DNA from: CADEDH01 sp050330635
Lineage (GTDB): Bacteria > Actinomycetota > Acidimicrobiia > Acidimicrobiales > SZUA-35
Reading direction: 5' to 3'
Assembly: GCA_050330635.1 (NCBI GenBank)
Contig: JBHJNQ010000047.1
Span: 62,001 to 126,000, forward strand
Length of the DNA stretch: 64,000 nt
Shown here one piece after another: positions 31,853-40,829 of the stretch (positions are counted from its first letter, which is position 1; the number at the start of each line of letters is the position of its first letter). A model generated the notes under the pieces. It made no database searches, was not told the DNA's origin, and saw only the letters and a list, made by a program, of their open reading frames with translations. The position numbers and the translations under genes are program-made.

Positions 31853-34800
31853 ATGCAAGGTTCCCGACCGGCCTCCCTCGCACGGGTGCCCCCCAACAAC
31901 CTGCGGGCCGAGGAATCGGTCCTCGGGGCGATGCTGTTGAGCCGTGAGGCGATCGCCGAGGTGGTCGAGATCCTCGAGCCCGACCACTTCTACAAGCCGG
32001 CCCACGGCCATCTGTACGACGCCATGCTGTCGCTCTACAGCGGGGGCGAACCGGTCGATGCCGTCACCGTGGCCGATGAGCTGAAGCGGGCCGGTCTGCT
32101 CGACGAGGTCGGGGGGCCGGCCGTCCTGCTCGACTTCCAGGCGACCACCCCGGCCATCAGCAACGCCGCCCACTACGCCAGAATCGTGGAGGAGCACGCG
32201 CTCCTCCGTCGCATGATCGCTGTCAGCAACGAGATCGCCGAGACGGCCTACGGCATCCCCGAGGACGTCATCAAGGCGGTCGACGAGGCCGAGGCGAGGA
32301 TGTTCGACGTGGCGCAGCGGCGCGTCACGAACACCACGTCGGCCATCCGCGATCTGCTGCCAGCGAACCTCGACCGGATCGAGATGCTCTACGATCGGGG
32401 CGAGTCGATCACCGGGTCGAGCACCGGCTATCTCGACCTCGACGAGAAGCTGGCCGGCCTCCAACCCAGCGCCCTGTACGTGGTCGGCGCCCGTCCCGCC
32501 ATGGGTAAGGCGCTGGCCCTCGATACGCCGATCGCCACGCCCGAGGGGTGGTCGACGATGGGTGACATCGACGTGGGCGATCGCGTCTTCGACGAGTCGG
32601 GCCGGCCGTGCTCCGTCACGTACAAGAGCCCGGTCTTCACCGGTAACGAGTGCTACGAGGTGATCTTCGACGACGGTGCGGTCGTCGTCGCCGACGCCGA
32701 CCATCAGTGGTCCACGTGGGACGACCGGGCGTGGCGGTCCGAGCGGGGGCACCATGCCCTCGATGCCGGGGGTCCGGTGGCCAGGCCCCAGCTCGCTCGC
32801 AACCAGGACCGCAAGCGCACCTGGCCGGCCGTTCGAACCACCAGGGAGATCGCGGGCTCGCTCCGAACCGGGAAGGATCAGCGTCCGAACCACCGGGTGC
32901 CGACCGCCCTGCCCCTCGACCTTCCCGAGCTCGATCTCGCCCTCGATCCGTACCTGCTCGGCTGCTGGCTCGGCGACGGCCCGACCGGGCGTCCGCAGCT
33001 GACGACGGTGGACCGCGAGATCGTCGCCGCCTTCGAGGACGCCGGCTGGTCACCCGCTCCCGCGGCCAGCCAACACCGCGTTGAGGCGGTCACCTCTGTC
33101 CTGCACCACCCCGGCGACGGTCCGGCCGACCACGACCAGCCGGGCGACGAGCCGACGCTGGAGTTCACCGGGCGGCTCGTCGACCTCGGGCTCTGGCCCG
33201 GTGCGAAACGCATTCCACCGGTGTACCTGCGCGCCTCGGCCAAGCAGCGCCTCGCGCTGCTGCACGGCCTTATGGACACCGACGGTTGGGTCGAGGGGCA
33301 CGGGACCTGCCGGCTGGCTCGTCCCGAGCGTGACCTGATCGATGACGTGCGAGAACTGGCGCTGTCGTTGGGCTACAAGGCTGGCGCACCTCGCCACGAG
33401 GTGTCCAACGCCGGGTCCGACGTCTGGACGCTCGACTTCGCCCCGGCCGACCCGGTGTTTCGCCTGGCCCGCAAGGCCGCCACCCAGCCCATCGACCGAG
33501 GGCCGAACGCAAGGCCGAGGTGGCGGACGATCGTCGACGTGCGACCGTTGCCGACGGTGCCCACGCAGTGCATCAGCGTCGACTCGCCATCCCATCTCTA
33601 CCTGGCCGGGCGGGAGATGGTGCCGACCCACAACACGGCGTTCGCCCTCGGGATGGCCTGCAACTCCGCCATGAAGGACAACAAGCCCGTCCTCATCTTC
33701 ACCCTGGAGATGAGCAACCTCGAACTGTCACAACGCCTCCTGTGCTCGGAGGCGAGGGTCGACGCCGGCCGGGTCAAGACGGGTCGGTTGGAGGAGGGGG
33801 AGTGGAACCGGATCAGTCATGCGGTCGGCCGCCTGGCCGAGGCCCCGATCTTCATCGATGACAGTCCCCACACCTCGGTCATGGACATCCGGGCCAAGGC
33901 TCGCCGGCTGAAGAGCAGAGAAGGGGAGCTGGGCATGGTGGTCGTCGACTACATCCAGCTCATGTCCGGTCGGGCGTCGGCCGAGAGCCGCCAGGTCGAG
34001 GTGTCGGAGATCAGCCGGAACCTCAAGATCCTGGCCCGTGAACTCGAGACGCCAGTGGTGGCCCTGGCCCAGCTGAACCGTTCGTTGGAACAGCGCACCG
34101 ACAAGCGGCCCATGTTGTCGGATCTGCGGGAGTCGGGGTGTGTCCCGGCATCGACGCGCATCCTTCGGGCCGATGGCACCGAGACCACGATGGGCCACCT
34201 GCTGCTGTCGCAGGAGACCCCGTTGGTCTGGGCGATCGACGACCGGGGGTGCATCGTCGCCCGCCGCCTGATCAAGACGTTCGGTTCGGGGATCAAGCCC
34301 GTCTACCGCCTTCGCCTGGCCTCGGGCCGCCAGGTCGAGGCCACGGGGAACCACCGCTTCATGACCGTCGACGGCTGGCGCCCGCTGGCCGGCCTCCGGG
34401 TCGGCGAGTCGCTGGCCACGCCGTGTCGGCTTCCCGAGCCAGACGAGTTGGTCGAGTGGCCGGATGCCGAGGTCGTCCTGCTGGCCCACCTGCTCGGCGC
34501 CGGCCCGCTGGTGAGCCCGGAGTCGTATTCGTCGACCGACGAGGCAAACATCGAGGCGGTGTGCCAGGCCGTGCGCCACTTCGGCTGTGAGGCCACCGTC
34601 GAGACCGCCGAACCGGCGCCGGAGGGGACCGGGCACCTGTTGGTGGCCCGACCCTCCGGGGTGGCTCGGGGAGTCCACCACCCGATTCGAGCGTGGCTGG
34701 AGCAGCTCGGGCTGGGGGGGAGGTGGCCGTTCGAGACCATCGTCCCGGAGCAGGTGCACCGGCTGGGGGACAAGCAGATCGCACTGTTTCTCCATCACCT

Positions 34801-35482
34801 CTGGTCGACCGACGGCTCGATCACGATCGGCGGCGACGGTCGACGCCCGGTGGTGCGGTGCCGCTACGCCACGTCGTCGAGGGGCCTGGCGCTCGGTATC
34901 CAGCGACTACTGCTCCGACTGGAGATTCGCTCTATCGTGAGCCTCGCCCCGAACGCTGGATCCGGCGAGGGCCACCACATCTGCGTCGAGGGTCGGCCGA
35001 ACCTCCTCCGCTTCCTGTCGCTCGTCGGCTGTCACGGTCAGGGGGGAGCTCGTGTCCCCGAGGCCATCGAGATCCTGGCGGGGGAGGGGCTCGACAGCTC
35101 CGAACCGGTGCCCATCGCCCGGTCCGACGTCCACTGGGACGAGATCGTCGGCATCGAGCCGCGGGGCGAACAGCCGGTGTTCGATGCCACGGTCGAGGGG
35201 GTCCACAACTTCGTGGCCGACGGTGTGGTCGCCCACAACAGCCTCGAACAGGATGCCGACGTGGTGCTGTTCCTTTACCGCGACGAGGTCTACGATGACA
35301 CCTCACCCGACAAGGGGGTGGCCGAGGTGATCATCGCCAAACACCGGAACGGGCCGACGGGCAAGGCCCGACTGGCGTTCCTCGGTCAGTACACCCGATT
35401 CGAGAACATGGCCAAGTCGGCGCCTCCGGGTGGTCCACCGGCGAGCGCCGACCGTACCGACCCGGGGGCCGAGGAGTTCTGA
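31853..35482 (+). CDS. dnaB: Replicative DNA helicase DnaB precursor with two inteins
   Basis: Hexameric 5'-3' helicase at the replication fork. The 1209-aa precursor holds two inteins (residues 220-594 and 763-1129); removing both leaves 467 aa, the normal DnaB length. Extein features: PPNNLRAEESVLGAMLLS near the N-terminus, Walker A GARPAMGK/T split by intein 1, LIFTLEMSNLELSQRLLCSE, Walker B VVVDYIQLMSG, DLRESG/SLEQDADVVLFLYR split by intein 2, and KHRNGPTGKARLAF at the end. Without both splicing events the ATPase site is broken. ATG 31853 has no strong SD. Confidence 0.97.
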   Translation: MQGSRPASLARVPPNNLRAEESVLGAMLLSREAIAEVVEILEPDHFYKPAHGHLYDAMLSLYSGGEPVDAVTVADELKRAGLLDEVGGPAVLLDFQATTPAISNAAHYARIVEEHALLRRMIAVSNEIAETAYGIPEDVIKAVDEAEARMFDVAQRRVTNTTSAIRDLLPANLDRIEMLYDRGESITGSSTGYLDLDEKLAGLQPSALYVVGARPAMGKALALDTPIATPEGWSTMGDIDVGDRVFDESGRPCSVTYKSPVFTGNECYEVIFDDGAVVVADADHQWSTWDDRAWRSERGHHALDAGGPVARPQLARNQDRKRTWPAVRTTREIAGSLRTGKDQRPNHRVPTALPLDLPELDLALDPYLLGCWLGDGPTGRPQLTTVDREIVAAFEDAGWSPAPAASQHRVEAVTSVLHHPGDGPADHDQPGDEPTLEFTGRLVDLGLWPGAKRIPPVYLRASAKQRLALLHGLMDTDGWVEGHGTCRLARPERDLIDDVRELALSLGYKAGAPRHEVSNAGSDVWTLDFAPADPVFRLARKAATQPIDRGPNARPRWRTIVDVRPLPTVPTQCISVDSPSHLYLAGREMVPTHNTAFALGMACNSAMKDNKPVLIFTLEMSNLELSQRLLCSEARVDAGRVKTGRLEEGEWNRISHAVGRLAEAPIFIDDSPHTSVMDIRAKARRLKSREGELGMVVVDYIQLMSGRASAESRQVEVSEISRNLKILARELETPVVALAQLNRSLEQRTDKRPMLSDLRESGCVPASTRILRADGTETTMGHLLLSQETPLVWAIDDRGCIVARRLIKTFGSGIKPVYRLRLASGRQVEATGNHRFMTVDGWRPLAGLRVGESLATPCRLPEPDELVEWPDAEVVLLAHLLGAGPLVSPESYSSTDEANIEAVCQAVRHFGCEATVETAEPAPEGTGHLLVARPSGVARGVHHPIRAWLEQLGLGGRWPFETIVPEQVHRLGDKQIALFLHHLWSTDGSITIGGDGRRPVVRCRYATSSRGLALGIQRLLLRLEIRSIVSLAPNAGSGEGHHICVEGRPNLLRFLSLVGCHGQGGARVPEAIEILAGEGLDSSEPVPIARSDVHWDEIVGIEPRGEQPVFDATVEGVHNFVADGVVAHNSLEQDADVVLFLYRDEVYDDTSPDKGVAEVIIAKHRNGPTGKARLAFLGQYTRFENMAKSAPPGGPPASADRTDPGAEEF
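32510..33634 (+). other. Intein 1 in DnaB (class 3, Walker A site) with LAGLIDADG endonuclease
   Basis: 375 aa inserted between Lys and Thr of GARPAMGK/T. It begins with Ala (ALALDTPIATPEGW) rather than Cys or Ser, and ends VPTHN before Thr+1. The class 3 WCT set is visible: Trp67 in ADADHQW, Cys354 in TQCISVD and Thr373 in VPTHN (intein numbering). Class 3 inteins start with attack by the block F Cys. Two LAGLIDADG motifs, LLGCWLGDGP and LLHGLMDTDG, keep their acidic residues, so the homing endonuclease looks intact. Confidence 0.93.
34139..35239 (+). other. Intein 2 in DnaB (class 1, Cys1) with damaged LAGLIDADG endonuclease
   Basis: 367 aa inserted in DLRESG/SLEQDAD, the site also used by cyanobacterial and Rhodothermus DnaB inteins. 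It starts with Cys (CVPASTRILRADGTE), has block B EATGNHRFMT with His72, and ends VHNFVADGVVAHN before Ser+1, a complete class 1 splicing set. The first LAGLIDADG motif reads LLAHLLGAG, with Ala121 where the catalytic Asp belongs; the second, FLHHLWSTDG, is intact. Splicing should work but homing is probably lost. Confidence 0.92.
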
Positions 35483-35492
35483 AGGTCGGCCG

Positions 35493-35651
35493 TCAGTTGC
35501 CGGGATAGACGAAGGCCGCCGGCGGGCCGTCGTCGGGGGAGCGTCCGGCCCGCTCGCCACCGGCCCGCTCGCCCGCCAGCGACCACAGCGCGCCGAGAGC
35601 CAACAGGGCGGCGGCGACGGTGGAGAGCGCAGCATGCATCTCGTGGAGCAT
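35493..35651 (-). CDS. Small single-pass membrane protein
   Basis: 52 aa, not recognised. ATG 35651 gives MLHEMHAALSTVAAALLALG, a single hydrophobic helix (about residues 8-25), then a polar tail rich in Gly/Glu/Arg ending AFVYPGN. A longer frame starts at 35744, but its extra residues are not conserved-looking. Lies convergent with dnaB. Low information. Confidence 0.4.
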   Translation of the reverse strand: MLHEMHAALSTVAAALLALGALWSLAGERAGGERAGRSPDDGPPAAFVYPGN

Positions 35652-35716
35652 CGGCTCGTCCCGGCCTGCACTTGAGTGGTTCGGTGGGGTGACCGGAGCG
35701 GACCTGTCGCCGCAGT

Positions 35717-35917
35717 TCAGGCCACGATCGTGGCGAGCGCCCACACCGCGGCCAGACCACCAACGACGATCTGGACCAACGATCGGCCGAGGGGAGCGCG
35801 AACCGGTTCACCGTCGCCGTCCGCTGGCTGGGGCTTCAACAGGGCCAGGCCGTTGCCGACCACGAGGGCGGCCCCGATGGCCAGGGTCAGATAGGCGAGG
35901 AAGTTGTCACCCAACAT
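35717..35917 (-). CDS. Small two-pass membrane protein
   Basis: 66 aa, not recognised. Two hydrophobic segments, FLAYLTLAIGAALVVGNGLA (about 6-25) and LVQIVVGGLAAVWALATIVA at the C-terminus, joined by a polar loop. AGGA lies about 11 bases before the ATG. It is on the same strand as the 52-aa gene 65 bases downstream and may be co-transcribed with it. Confidence 0.55.
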   Translation of the reverse strand: MLGDNFLAYLTLAIGAALVVGNGLALLKPQPADGDGEPVRAPLGRSLVQIVVGGLAAVWALATIVA

Positions 35918-36182
35918 CGTTCAAGAAGGTCCTAAAGATCTCGACCGTGTTCGACGATGGTACTCGTGCCGGTGATCATCACCCTCACCGGACAACCGGG
36001 AACCGGGCGGAGGCTGTCACTCCTCCACACGCATCGCCACCAGCACCAAGAGGTGCTGCGCCCTGGCAGGCTCCGCCCGGCCCCGAACTCGTGTGAGCCG
36101 GGGGCTCGAGACCCGGGAGGATACGGCCGGCGGCTCGGCCCATTTTGAACGGTTCGTGGCTCGGTCTCTACGTTTGGGGGCG

Positions 36183-36869
36183 ATGAGCGACGACGAAGAA
36201 CTGACCCCGGCCGCCACCGTGCTGCTGCTGCGCGACGGTGACGACGGCCTCGAGGTGTTGATGCTGCGTCGCAACTCGACGATCGCCTTCGGCGGCATGT
36301 GGGTTTTCCCCGGGGGTCGGGTCGACGACCACGAGCTCGTGGCGGGCGACCCTCTGGCCGCGGCCCGGGTGGCGGCGGTGCGCGAGGTCGAGGAGGAGAC
36401 GGGCCTGACCGTGGCCGCCGACTCGCTCGAGACCTGGTCGTACTGGATTCCACCGACGCGGGCCGCGCTCCAGCCCGGGGCCAAGCTCCGTCGGTTCTCC
36501 ACCTGGTTCTTCGCCGCCCCCACCCCGGGCCACGCCATCGCCATCGACGGTGGTGAGATCCACGAGCACCGGTGGTTGCCGCCGGCGCAGGCCATGGAGC
36601 TGCGGCAGCAGGGCGAGATCGAGCTCGTGCCGCCGACCTGGGTCACGCTGTGGCAGCTCGCCCGCCATGGCACGGTGGCCGAGGCAATGGCGTGGGCCGC
36701 CGCCACCGAACCCGAGGAGTTCCGGACCCGCCCCATCGGACGCGAACCGATGACCCTGGCCTGGTTCGGTGACGCCGGCTACGACGCTGGTGGCCACGAC
36801 GCCGAGGGGCCACGTCACCGGCTCGTCATGGAACCGGCGGGGTGGGTATACCACCGTCACGGCGTCTGA
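36183..36869 (+). CDS. NUDIX hydrolase
   Basis: 228 aa. The Nudix box is present with an insertion: GMWVFPGGRVDDHE, then AAVREVEEETGLTVA, giving the metal-binding RE..EE set. A C-terminal extension includes WLPPAQAMELRQQGEIELVP. Such enzymes cleave nucleoside diphosphates linked to another group; the substrate is unknown. ATG 36183 is chosen because MSDDEELTPAATVLLLRDG begins the Nudix strand; the frame is open upstream without family features. Confidence 0.85.
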   Translation: MSDDEELTPAATVLLLRDGDDGLEVLMLRRNSTIAFGGMWVFPGGRVDDHELVAGDPLAAARVAAVREVEEETGLTVAADSLETWSYWIPPTRAALQPGAKLRRFSTWFFAAPTPGHAIAIDGGEIHEHRWLPPAQAMELRQQGEIELVPPTWVTLWQLARHGTVAEAMAWAAATEPEEFRTRPIGREPMTLAWFGDAGYDAGGHDAEGPRHRLVMEPAGWVYHRHGV

Positions 36870-36992
36870 GCGGCCCCGCGGGGCGCTGGCGATCGACCCG
36901 ATCGTGGTCATCCAGGGACCGGCGGGGTTCGAGCGCCGGCGTGCCGCCGGGTCGGCTTGTGAGCGGCGGGCCGCTCGCCCGATACTGCGGTG

Positions 36993-37838
36993 ATGGACAC
37001 ACCGGCGTTGGCACTGTTCGGGATCAACATGGGATCGATGGCCGATCCCGAGGTCATGGTGAGGGTGGCGACCGAGGCGGAGGCCGCCGGCTACGAGTCG
37101 TTGTGGACCGGCGAGCACATCGTGCTTCCCGATCCCCAGGCCCCACCGTCACCGGCCGCTCCCGAGACCCCGTTCGTCGACTCGGCCGTCGCCCTGTCGT
37201 TCGTGGCCGCCGTCACCCAGCGGGTCAAGCTCGGCACCGGGATCATCATCCTCCCTCAACGCCAGCCGACCGTCCTGGCCAAGAGCCTGGCCAGCCTCGA
37301 CCATCTGAGCGGGGGCCGGCTCCTGTTCGGGATCGGTGTGGGCTACCTCGAGCCGGAGATGGTGGCGTGCGGGGTCCCGATGGCCCGGCGGGGCGAGCGG
37401 GCCGACGAGTACGTGGCAGCGATGCGGGCCCTGTGGTCGAGCGACGCCGCCTCTTTCGACGGTGAGTTCGTCTCGTTCGACCGGGTGACGGCCAACCCCA
37501 AGCCGCCCCGGTCCACGATCCCGGTCATCGTCGGTGGCCACACCGACCGGGCAGCCCGCCGGGCGGTGGAACTGGGCCACGGATGGTACGGGTTCATGCG
37601 CGACCCCGACACCGCGCTGAGCGACGTGGCCCGGTTGCACGACGCAGCCGAGCGCTACGAACGGCCGGCGGAGCTCGGGGAGCTGGAAATCAGCATCACC
37701 CCGGCCCGCCGGCCCTCGCCCGGCGACCTCGAGGCCTACGCCGAGGCCGGCGTCCACCGCCTGATCCTCCAGCCGGGTCACCACCGGGGCCTGGACGACC
37801 TCCTGGCCTACGTTGCCCAGTACGCCCCGGGGGGATAG
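36993..37838 (+). CDS. LLM class flavin-dependent (F420-type) oxidoreductase
   Basis: 281 aa. Luciferase-like (TIM-barrel) monooxygenase family: VRVATEAEAAGYESLWTGEH, then VKLGTGIIILPQRQPTVLAK, LDHLSGGRLLFGIGVGYLEP, and PVIVGGHTDRAARRAVELG. The pattern fits F420-dependent members, common in actinobacteria; cofactor and substrate are inferred. GTG 36990 directly precedes ATG 36993 and could also start. A GC-rich hairpin follows the stop. Confidence 0.85.
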   Translation: MDTPALALFGINMGSMADPEVMVRVATEAEAAGYESLWTGEHIVLPDPQAPPSPAAPETPFVDSAVALSFVAAVTQRVKLGTGIIILPQRQPTVLAKSLASLDHLSGGRLLFGIGVGYLEPEMVACGVPMARRGERADEYVAAMRALWSSDAASFDGEFVSFDRVTANPKPPRSTIPVIVGGHTDRAARRAVELGHGWYGFMRDPDTALSDVARLHDAAERYERPAELGELEISITPARRPSPGDLEAYAEAGVHRLILQPGHHRGLDDLLAYVAQYAPGG

Positions 37839-37843
37839 GCCCC

Positions 37844-37861
37844 CGGCCCCGGTCGGGGCCG
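37844..37861 (+). terminator. GC-rich hairpin after the LLM oxidoreductase gene
   Basis: CGGCCCCG (37844-37851) pairs with CGGGGCCG (37854-37861) across a GT centre, starting 5 bases after the stop. A second GC palindrome (CGGGGCCGGCCCCG) follows at about 37866-37879. Probable intrinsic terminator pair without a U-run. Confidence 0.5.
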
Positions 37862-37928
37862 CCGTCGGGGCCGGCCCCGAGGGCCAGGGGAGGGGCCGGG
37901 ACGACGGCGAGCGGTCACACTGGTGGGC

Positions 37929-38180
37929 ATGTGTCGCAACATCACGATTCTCCGTGGCCTCGAGCCGGCGGCCACGCCGGAGGAGATCGAGGCCGGGGCC
38001 CGCCAGTACGTCCGCAAGATCAGTGGGATACGCCAGCCCACGGCGGCCACCGAGGAGGTGTTCGAGCGTGCCGTGGCCCAGGTCACGGCGGCCACCGCCG
38101 CCCTCCTGGCGGAGCTGCCGCCCCGCAAGCAGCCGCCGAACACCGTGCCCCCGATGCGGCGCCACGGTGGTCGACCCTGA
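37929..38180 (+). CDS. DUF2277 family protein
   Basis: 83 aa, function unknown. The family pattern is MCRNITILRGLEPAATPEEI, GARQYVRKISGIRQPT, then FERAVAQVTAATAALLAELP and a Pro/Arg-rich end. ATG 37929 starts exactly at MCRNI, the family N-terminus; GTG 37923 in frame is less likely. Its neighbours give no clear functional hint. Confidence 0.82.
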   Translation: MCRNITILRGLEPAATPEEIEAGARQYVRKISGIRQPTAATEEVFERAVAQVTAATAALLAELPPRKQPPNTVPPMRRHGGRP

Positions 38181-38192
38181 GGACCGCCGGGC

Positions 38193-39053
38193 TCAGAACT
38201 CGAAGCGCCAGCCGTCGCCGTCGGGAGCGAGGGTGCCCGCTCCCGGTCCGGCGAAATGGGTGCCGATGACGAGGGCACCTTCGTCGCACCAGCGGGAGAA
38301 CGACGAGCGCCGAGTGGCGACCGCCATGGCCGAGTCGGTGTCGGCGCTCGACGTCAGATCGGGCCGGCGGAGCTGGATCGGGTGGTGGACCATGTCGCCC
38401 GTGATGATCGCCCTCTCGCCTCCCGACGAGATCCTGATGCTGTTGTGGCCGGGGGTGTGGCCAGGGGTCGCCTCCAGCCGCACCTCGGCGGTGAGGGCGT
38501 GGTCGGGTTCGACCATGTCGGCCAGTCCGGCGTCGACGACCGGCTGCACCGAGTCGCCCATCACGTCGCCGTAGGTGGCCGTGTCGTCGGTCGACGCCCA
38601 GTGGTCGAACTCCTGACGGCCGAAGAGGTAGCGGGCGTTGGGGAAGGTCGGCACCCACGCACCGTCACGCCACATGGTGTTCCAGCCCACGTGGTCGACG
38701 TGGAGGTGGGTGCACACCACCTGGTCGATCTCCTCGGGGGCGAACCCGGCACCGATCATGTCCTCCATGAACGTGGTCTGCAGCTGGTCGAAGAGCGGGG
38801 TCGGTCGCTCCTTGCCGTTGCCGACGCAGGTGTCGACCACGATCCGCTGACCGCGCGACTCGACCACCAGCGCCTGGATCCGCAGGATCAGCTTTCCCTT
38901 TTCGTCGACGAAGTGGGGTCGGAGCCAGTCGATGGCCTCGATGTCGTCGTCGGTCACGTCCGGCAGCAGCCAGGCGAACTTCCAGTGCTGTTCGATCTCG
39001 ACGACGCTCGTGACCGTCACGTCGCCGATCTTCCACGTGGGTCCCATCGGCAT
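38193..39053 (-). CDS. MBL-fold metallo-hydrolase
   Basis: 286 aa. Metal motif THLHVDHVGWNTM, further ligand TPGHTPGHNSIRISSG, IITGDMVHHP and a final GTHFAGPGAG, the layout of lactonase-like metallo-beta-lactamase-fold hydrolases. Substrate unknown. ATG 39053 (MPMGPTWKIGDVTVTSVV) is chosen; ATG 39047 is nearby. Divergent from the carboxylase gene at 39183. Confidence 0.87.
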   Translation of the reverse strand: MPMGPTWKIGDVTVTSVVEIEQHWKFAWLLPDVTDDDIEAIDWLRPHFVDEKGKLILRIQALVVESRGQRIVVDTCVGNGKERPTPLFDQLQTTFMEDMIGAGFAPEEIDQVVCTHLHVDHVGWNTMWRDGAWVPTFPNARYLFGRQEFDHWASTDDTATYGDVMGDSVQPVVDAGLADMVEPDHALTAEVRLEATPGHTPGHNSIRISSGGERAIITGDMVHHPIQLRRPDLTSSADTDSAMAVATRRSSFSRWCDEGALVIGTHFAGPGAGTLAPDGDGWRFEF

Positions 39054-39182
39054 GCCCCCATCATGGGCCCGGGAGGCGGTCGGCGTCGATCCTGCCGGCC
39101 CGGGACCGGCTGGCAACTGGGACCGGTGGAGGGTCGGCCGGTACGCTCCGCTTCACCAGTGATCCGAATGGGGGATGCGGCG

Positions 39183-40808
39183 ATGACCGATCAGGGCACG
39201 ACGGCCGGGCGGGCGAGCAACGGGGGGTCGGGCGGCCCCGTCGCCGGTGGCGACCACCCGGCCGCCGATCCGGCGGTGGAGCGGACCGAGCGGGCGGCCC
39301 GCGTCAGGGCGGAGATGGGCGGGGCCGACAAGGTGGCGGCACTCCACGCCGACGGCCACCGCACGGTGCGCGACCACCTCGAGGTGTTCTGCGACCCCGG
39401 TACCTTCACCGAGCTCGGGACGTTCTCCCGTTCCATGCGGCTCGACGACCGGGCCACCACACCCGGCGACGGCAAGATCGGCGGTCACGGCATGGCCGAC
39501 GGCCGGCCGGTGGCCGTGTTCGGCGACGACATCACGGTCAAGCGGGGATCCAGCTCGATCGTGGGTGGCCGCAAGGAGCTCCGCCTCTACGAGCGGGCCC
39601 TCGCCATGGGCGTCCCGATCGTCCACTTCGGCCAGACGGGCGGCGGTCGCATCCCCGACCTCATCGGCTCGGAGGGGATCTCCGAGGGTGGCGAGCTGTT
39701 CGCCATGGCCCGGCGTCGTCACCGGGTGCCGATGGCCACGGCCATCGTCGGCCAGTCGTTCGGCGGCTCGTCGTTCCTGTCCGCTCTCTCCGACTTCGTG
39801 GTCATGACCAGGGGTTCCACGCTCGCCGTCACGTCGCCCAAGGTGTTCGAGATCGCCACCGGCGAGTTGATCTCGTTCGAGGAGGTGGGTGGGGTCGACG
39901 TCCACGCCCGGCTCACCGGGCAGATCGACCTCGGTGTCGACACCGACGACGAGGCCTATGCCGCCATCCGCCGCTGGCTCTCCTACCTGCCGTCGAACAT
40001 CGGGCAGGTGGCACCCCGGGCCGACCCGGTGGGCGGGATCGGCCCCGACCCGGGGCTGGCGGAGCTGGTGCCGACCCGCCGGACCCGGGGCTACGACATG
40101 CGGCGGGTCGTCGACCGCCTGTGCGACGAGGGATCGGTGTTCGAGCTCCAGCCGACCTTCGCCCGCAGCGTCACCACCGGCCTGGCCCGGATCGACGGGT
40201 GGAGCGTCGGCTACATCGCCAACAACCCGATGTTCAACGCCGGGACCCTCGACCCGGAGGCGTGCCAGAAGATCATCCGCCTCGCCACCCTGTGCGACGC
40301 CTACAACCTCCCCGTCGTGTGGCTGGTCGACGTGCCGGGCTTCATGGTGGGCAAGCGGGTGGAGCACGACCGCATGCTGCACTGGGGAATGCGGATGATG
40401 CAGGCCCTCCAGCTGGCCACCACCCCCACCCTCACCGTGTGCGTCCGCAAGGCGTTCGGTCTGGCGTGGCAGGCCATGAACGGATCCGGCATGCCCAGCC
40501 TCGGCGTCTACGCCTGGCCGGGGGCCGAGATCGGTTTCATGGACCCCGACGTCGGGGTCAACGTGGCCTTCGGGTCGAAGCTCGACCAGATCGACGATCC
40601 GGAGGAGCGGGAGGCGGTGCGACGACAGTTGGTCGGCGAGGTGGGGGAGGCCACGTCGCCCTACGAGGCGGCGGGGACGATGCGCATCGACGAGATCATC
40701 GACCCCGCCGACACCCGGCGGGTCCTCGCCACCGATCTCGGTCTGCTGGCCAACCGCCCCGTCCCACCTCCCGAGGCCCGCATCCTGGCCCACTGGCCGA
40801 CCTGCTGA
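39183..40808 (+). CDS. Acyl-CoA carboxylase beta (carboxyltransferase) subunit
   Basis: 541 aa, the usual length of propionyl/acetyl-CoA carboxylase beta chains. N-terminal half: ADGRPVAVFGDDITVKRGSS, GGGRIPDLIGSEGISEGGEL; C-terminal half: DGWSVGYIANNPMFNAGTLD, VVWLVDVPGFMVGKRVEHD, and WPGAEIGFMDPDVGVNVAFG. It transfers carboxyl from biotin to acyl-CoA. ATG 39183 has GGGGGA 7 bases upstream; ATG 39168 is in frame. No alpha/biotin carboxylase partner is in this window, so the substrate is uncertain. Confidence 0.92.
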   Translation: MTDQGTTAGRASNGGSGGPVAGGDHPAADPAVERTERAARVRAEMGGADKVAALHADGHRTVRDHLEVFCDPGTFTELGTFSRSMRLDDRATTPGDGKIGGHGMADGRPVAVFGDDITVKRGSSSIVGGRKELRLYERALAMGVPIVHFGQTGGGRIPDLIGSEGISEGGELFAMARRRHRVPMATAIVGQSFGGSSFLSALSDFVVMTRGSTLAVTSPKVFEIATGELISFEEVGGVDVHARLTGQIDLGVDTDDEAYAAIRRWLSYLPSNIGQVAPRADPVGGIGPDPGLAELVPTRRTRGYDMRRVVDRLCDEGSVFELQPTFARSVTTGLARIDGWSVGYIANNPMFNAGTLDPEACQKIIRLATLCDAYNLPVVWLVDVPGFMVGKRVEHDRMLHWGMRMMQALQLATTPTLTVCVRKAFGLAWQAMNGSGMPSLGVYAWPGAEIGFMDPDVGVNVAFGSKLDQIDDPEEREAVRRQLVGEVGEATSPYEAAGTMRIDEIIDPADTRRVLATDLGLLANRPVPPPEARILAHWPTC

Positions 40809-40829
40809 GCGGCTGCCCCGGCCGGCCCG

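Noticed and set aside
32510..33634. Idea that dnaB is disrupted by a transposon-like insertion
   Set aside because: The insert is in frame, ends with HN and carries intein blocks A, B, F and G; it is an intein.
39153..40793. 546-aa minus-strand open frame
   Set aside because: Antisense shadow of the acyl-CoA carboxylase beta gene.
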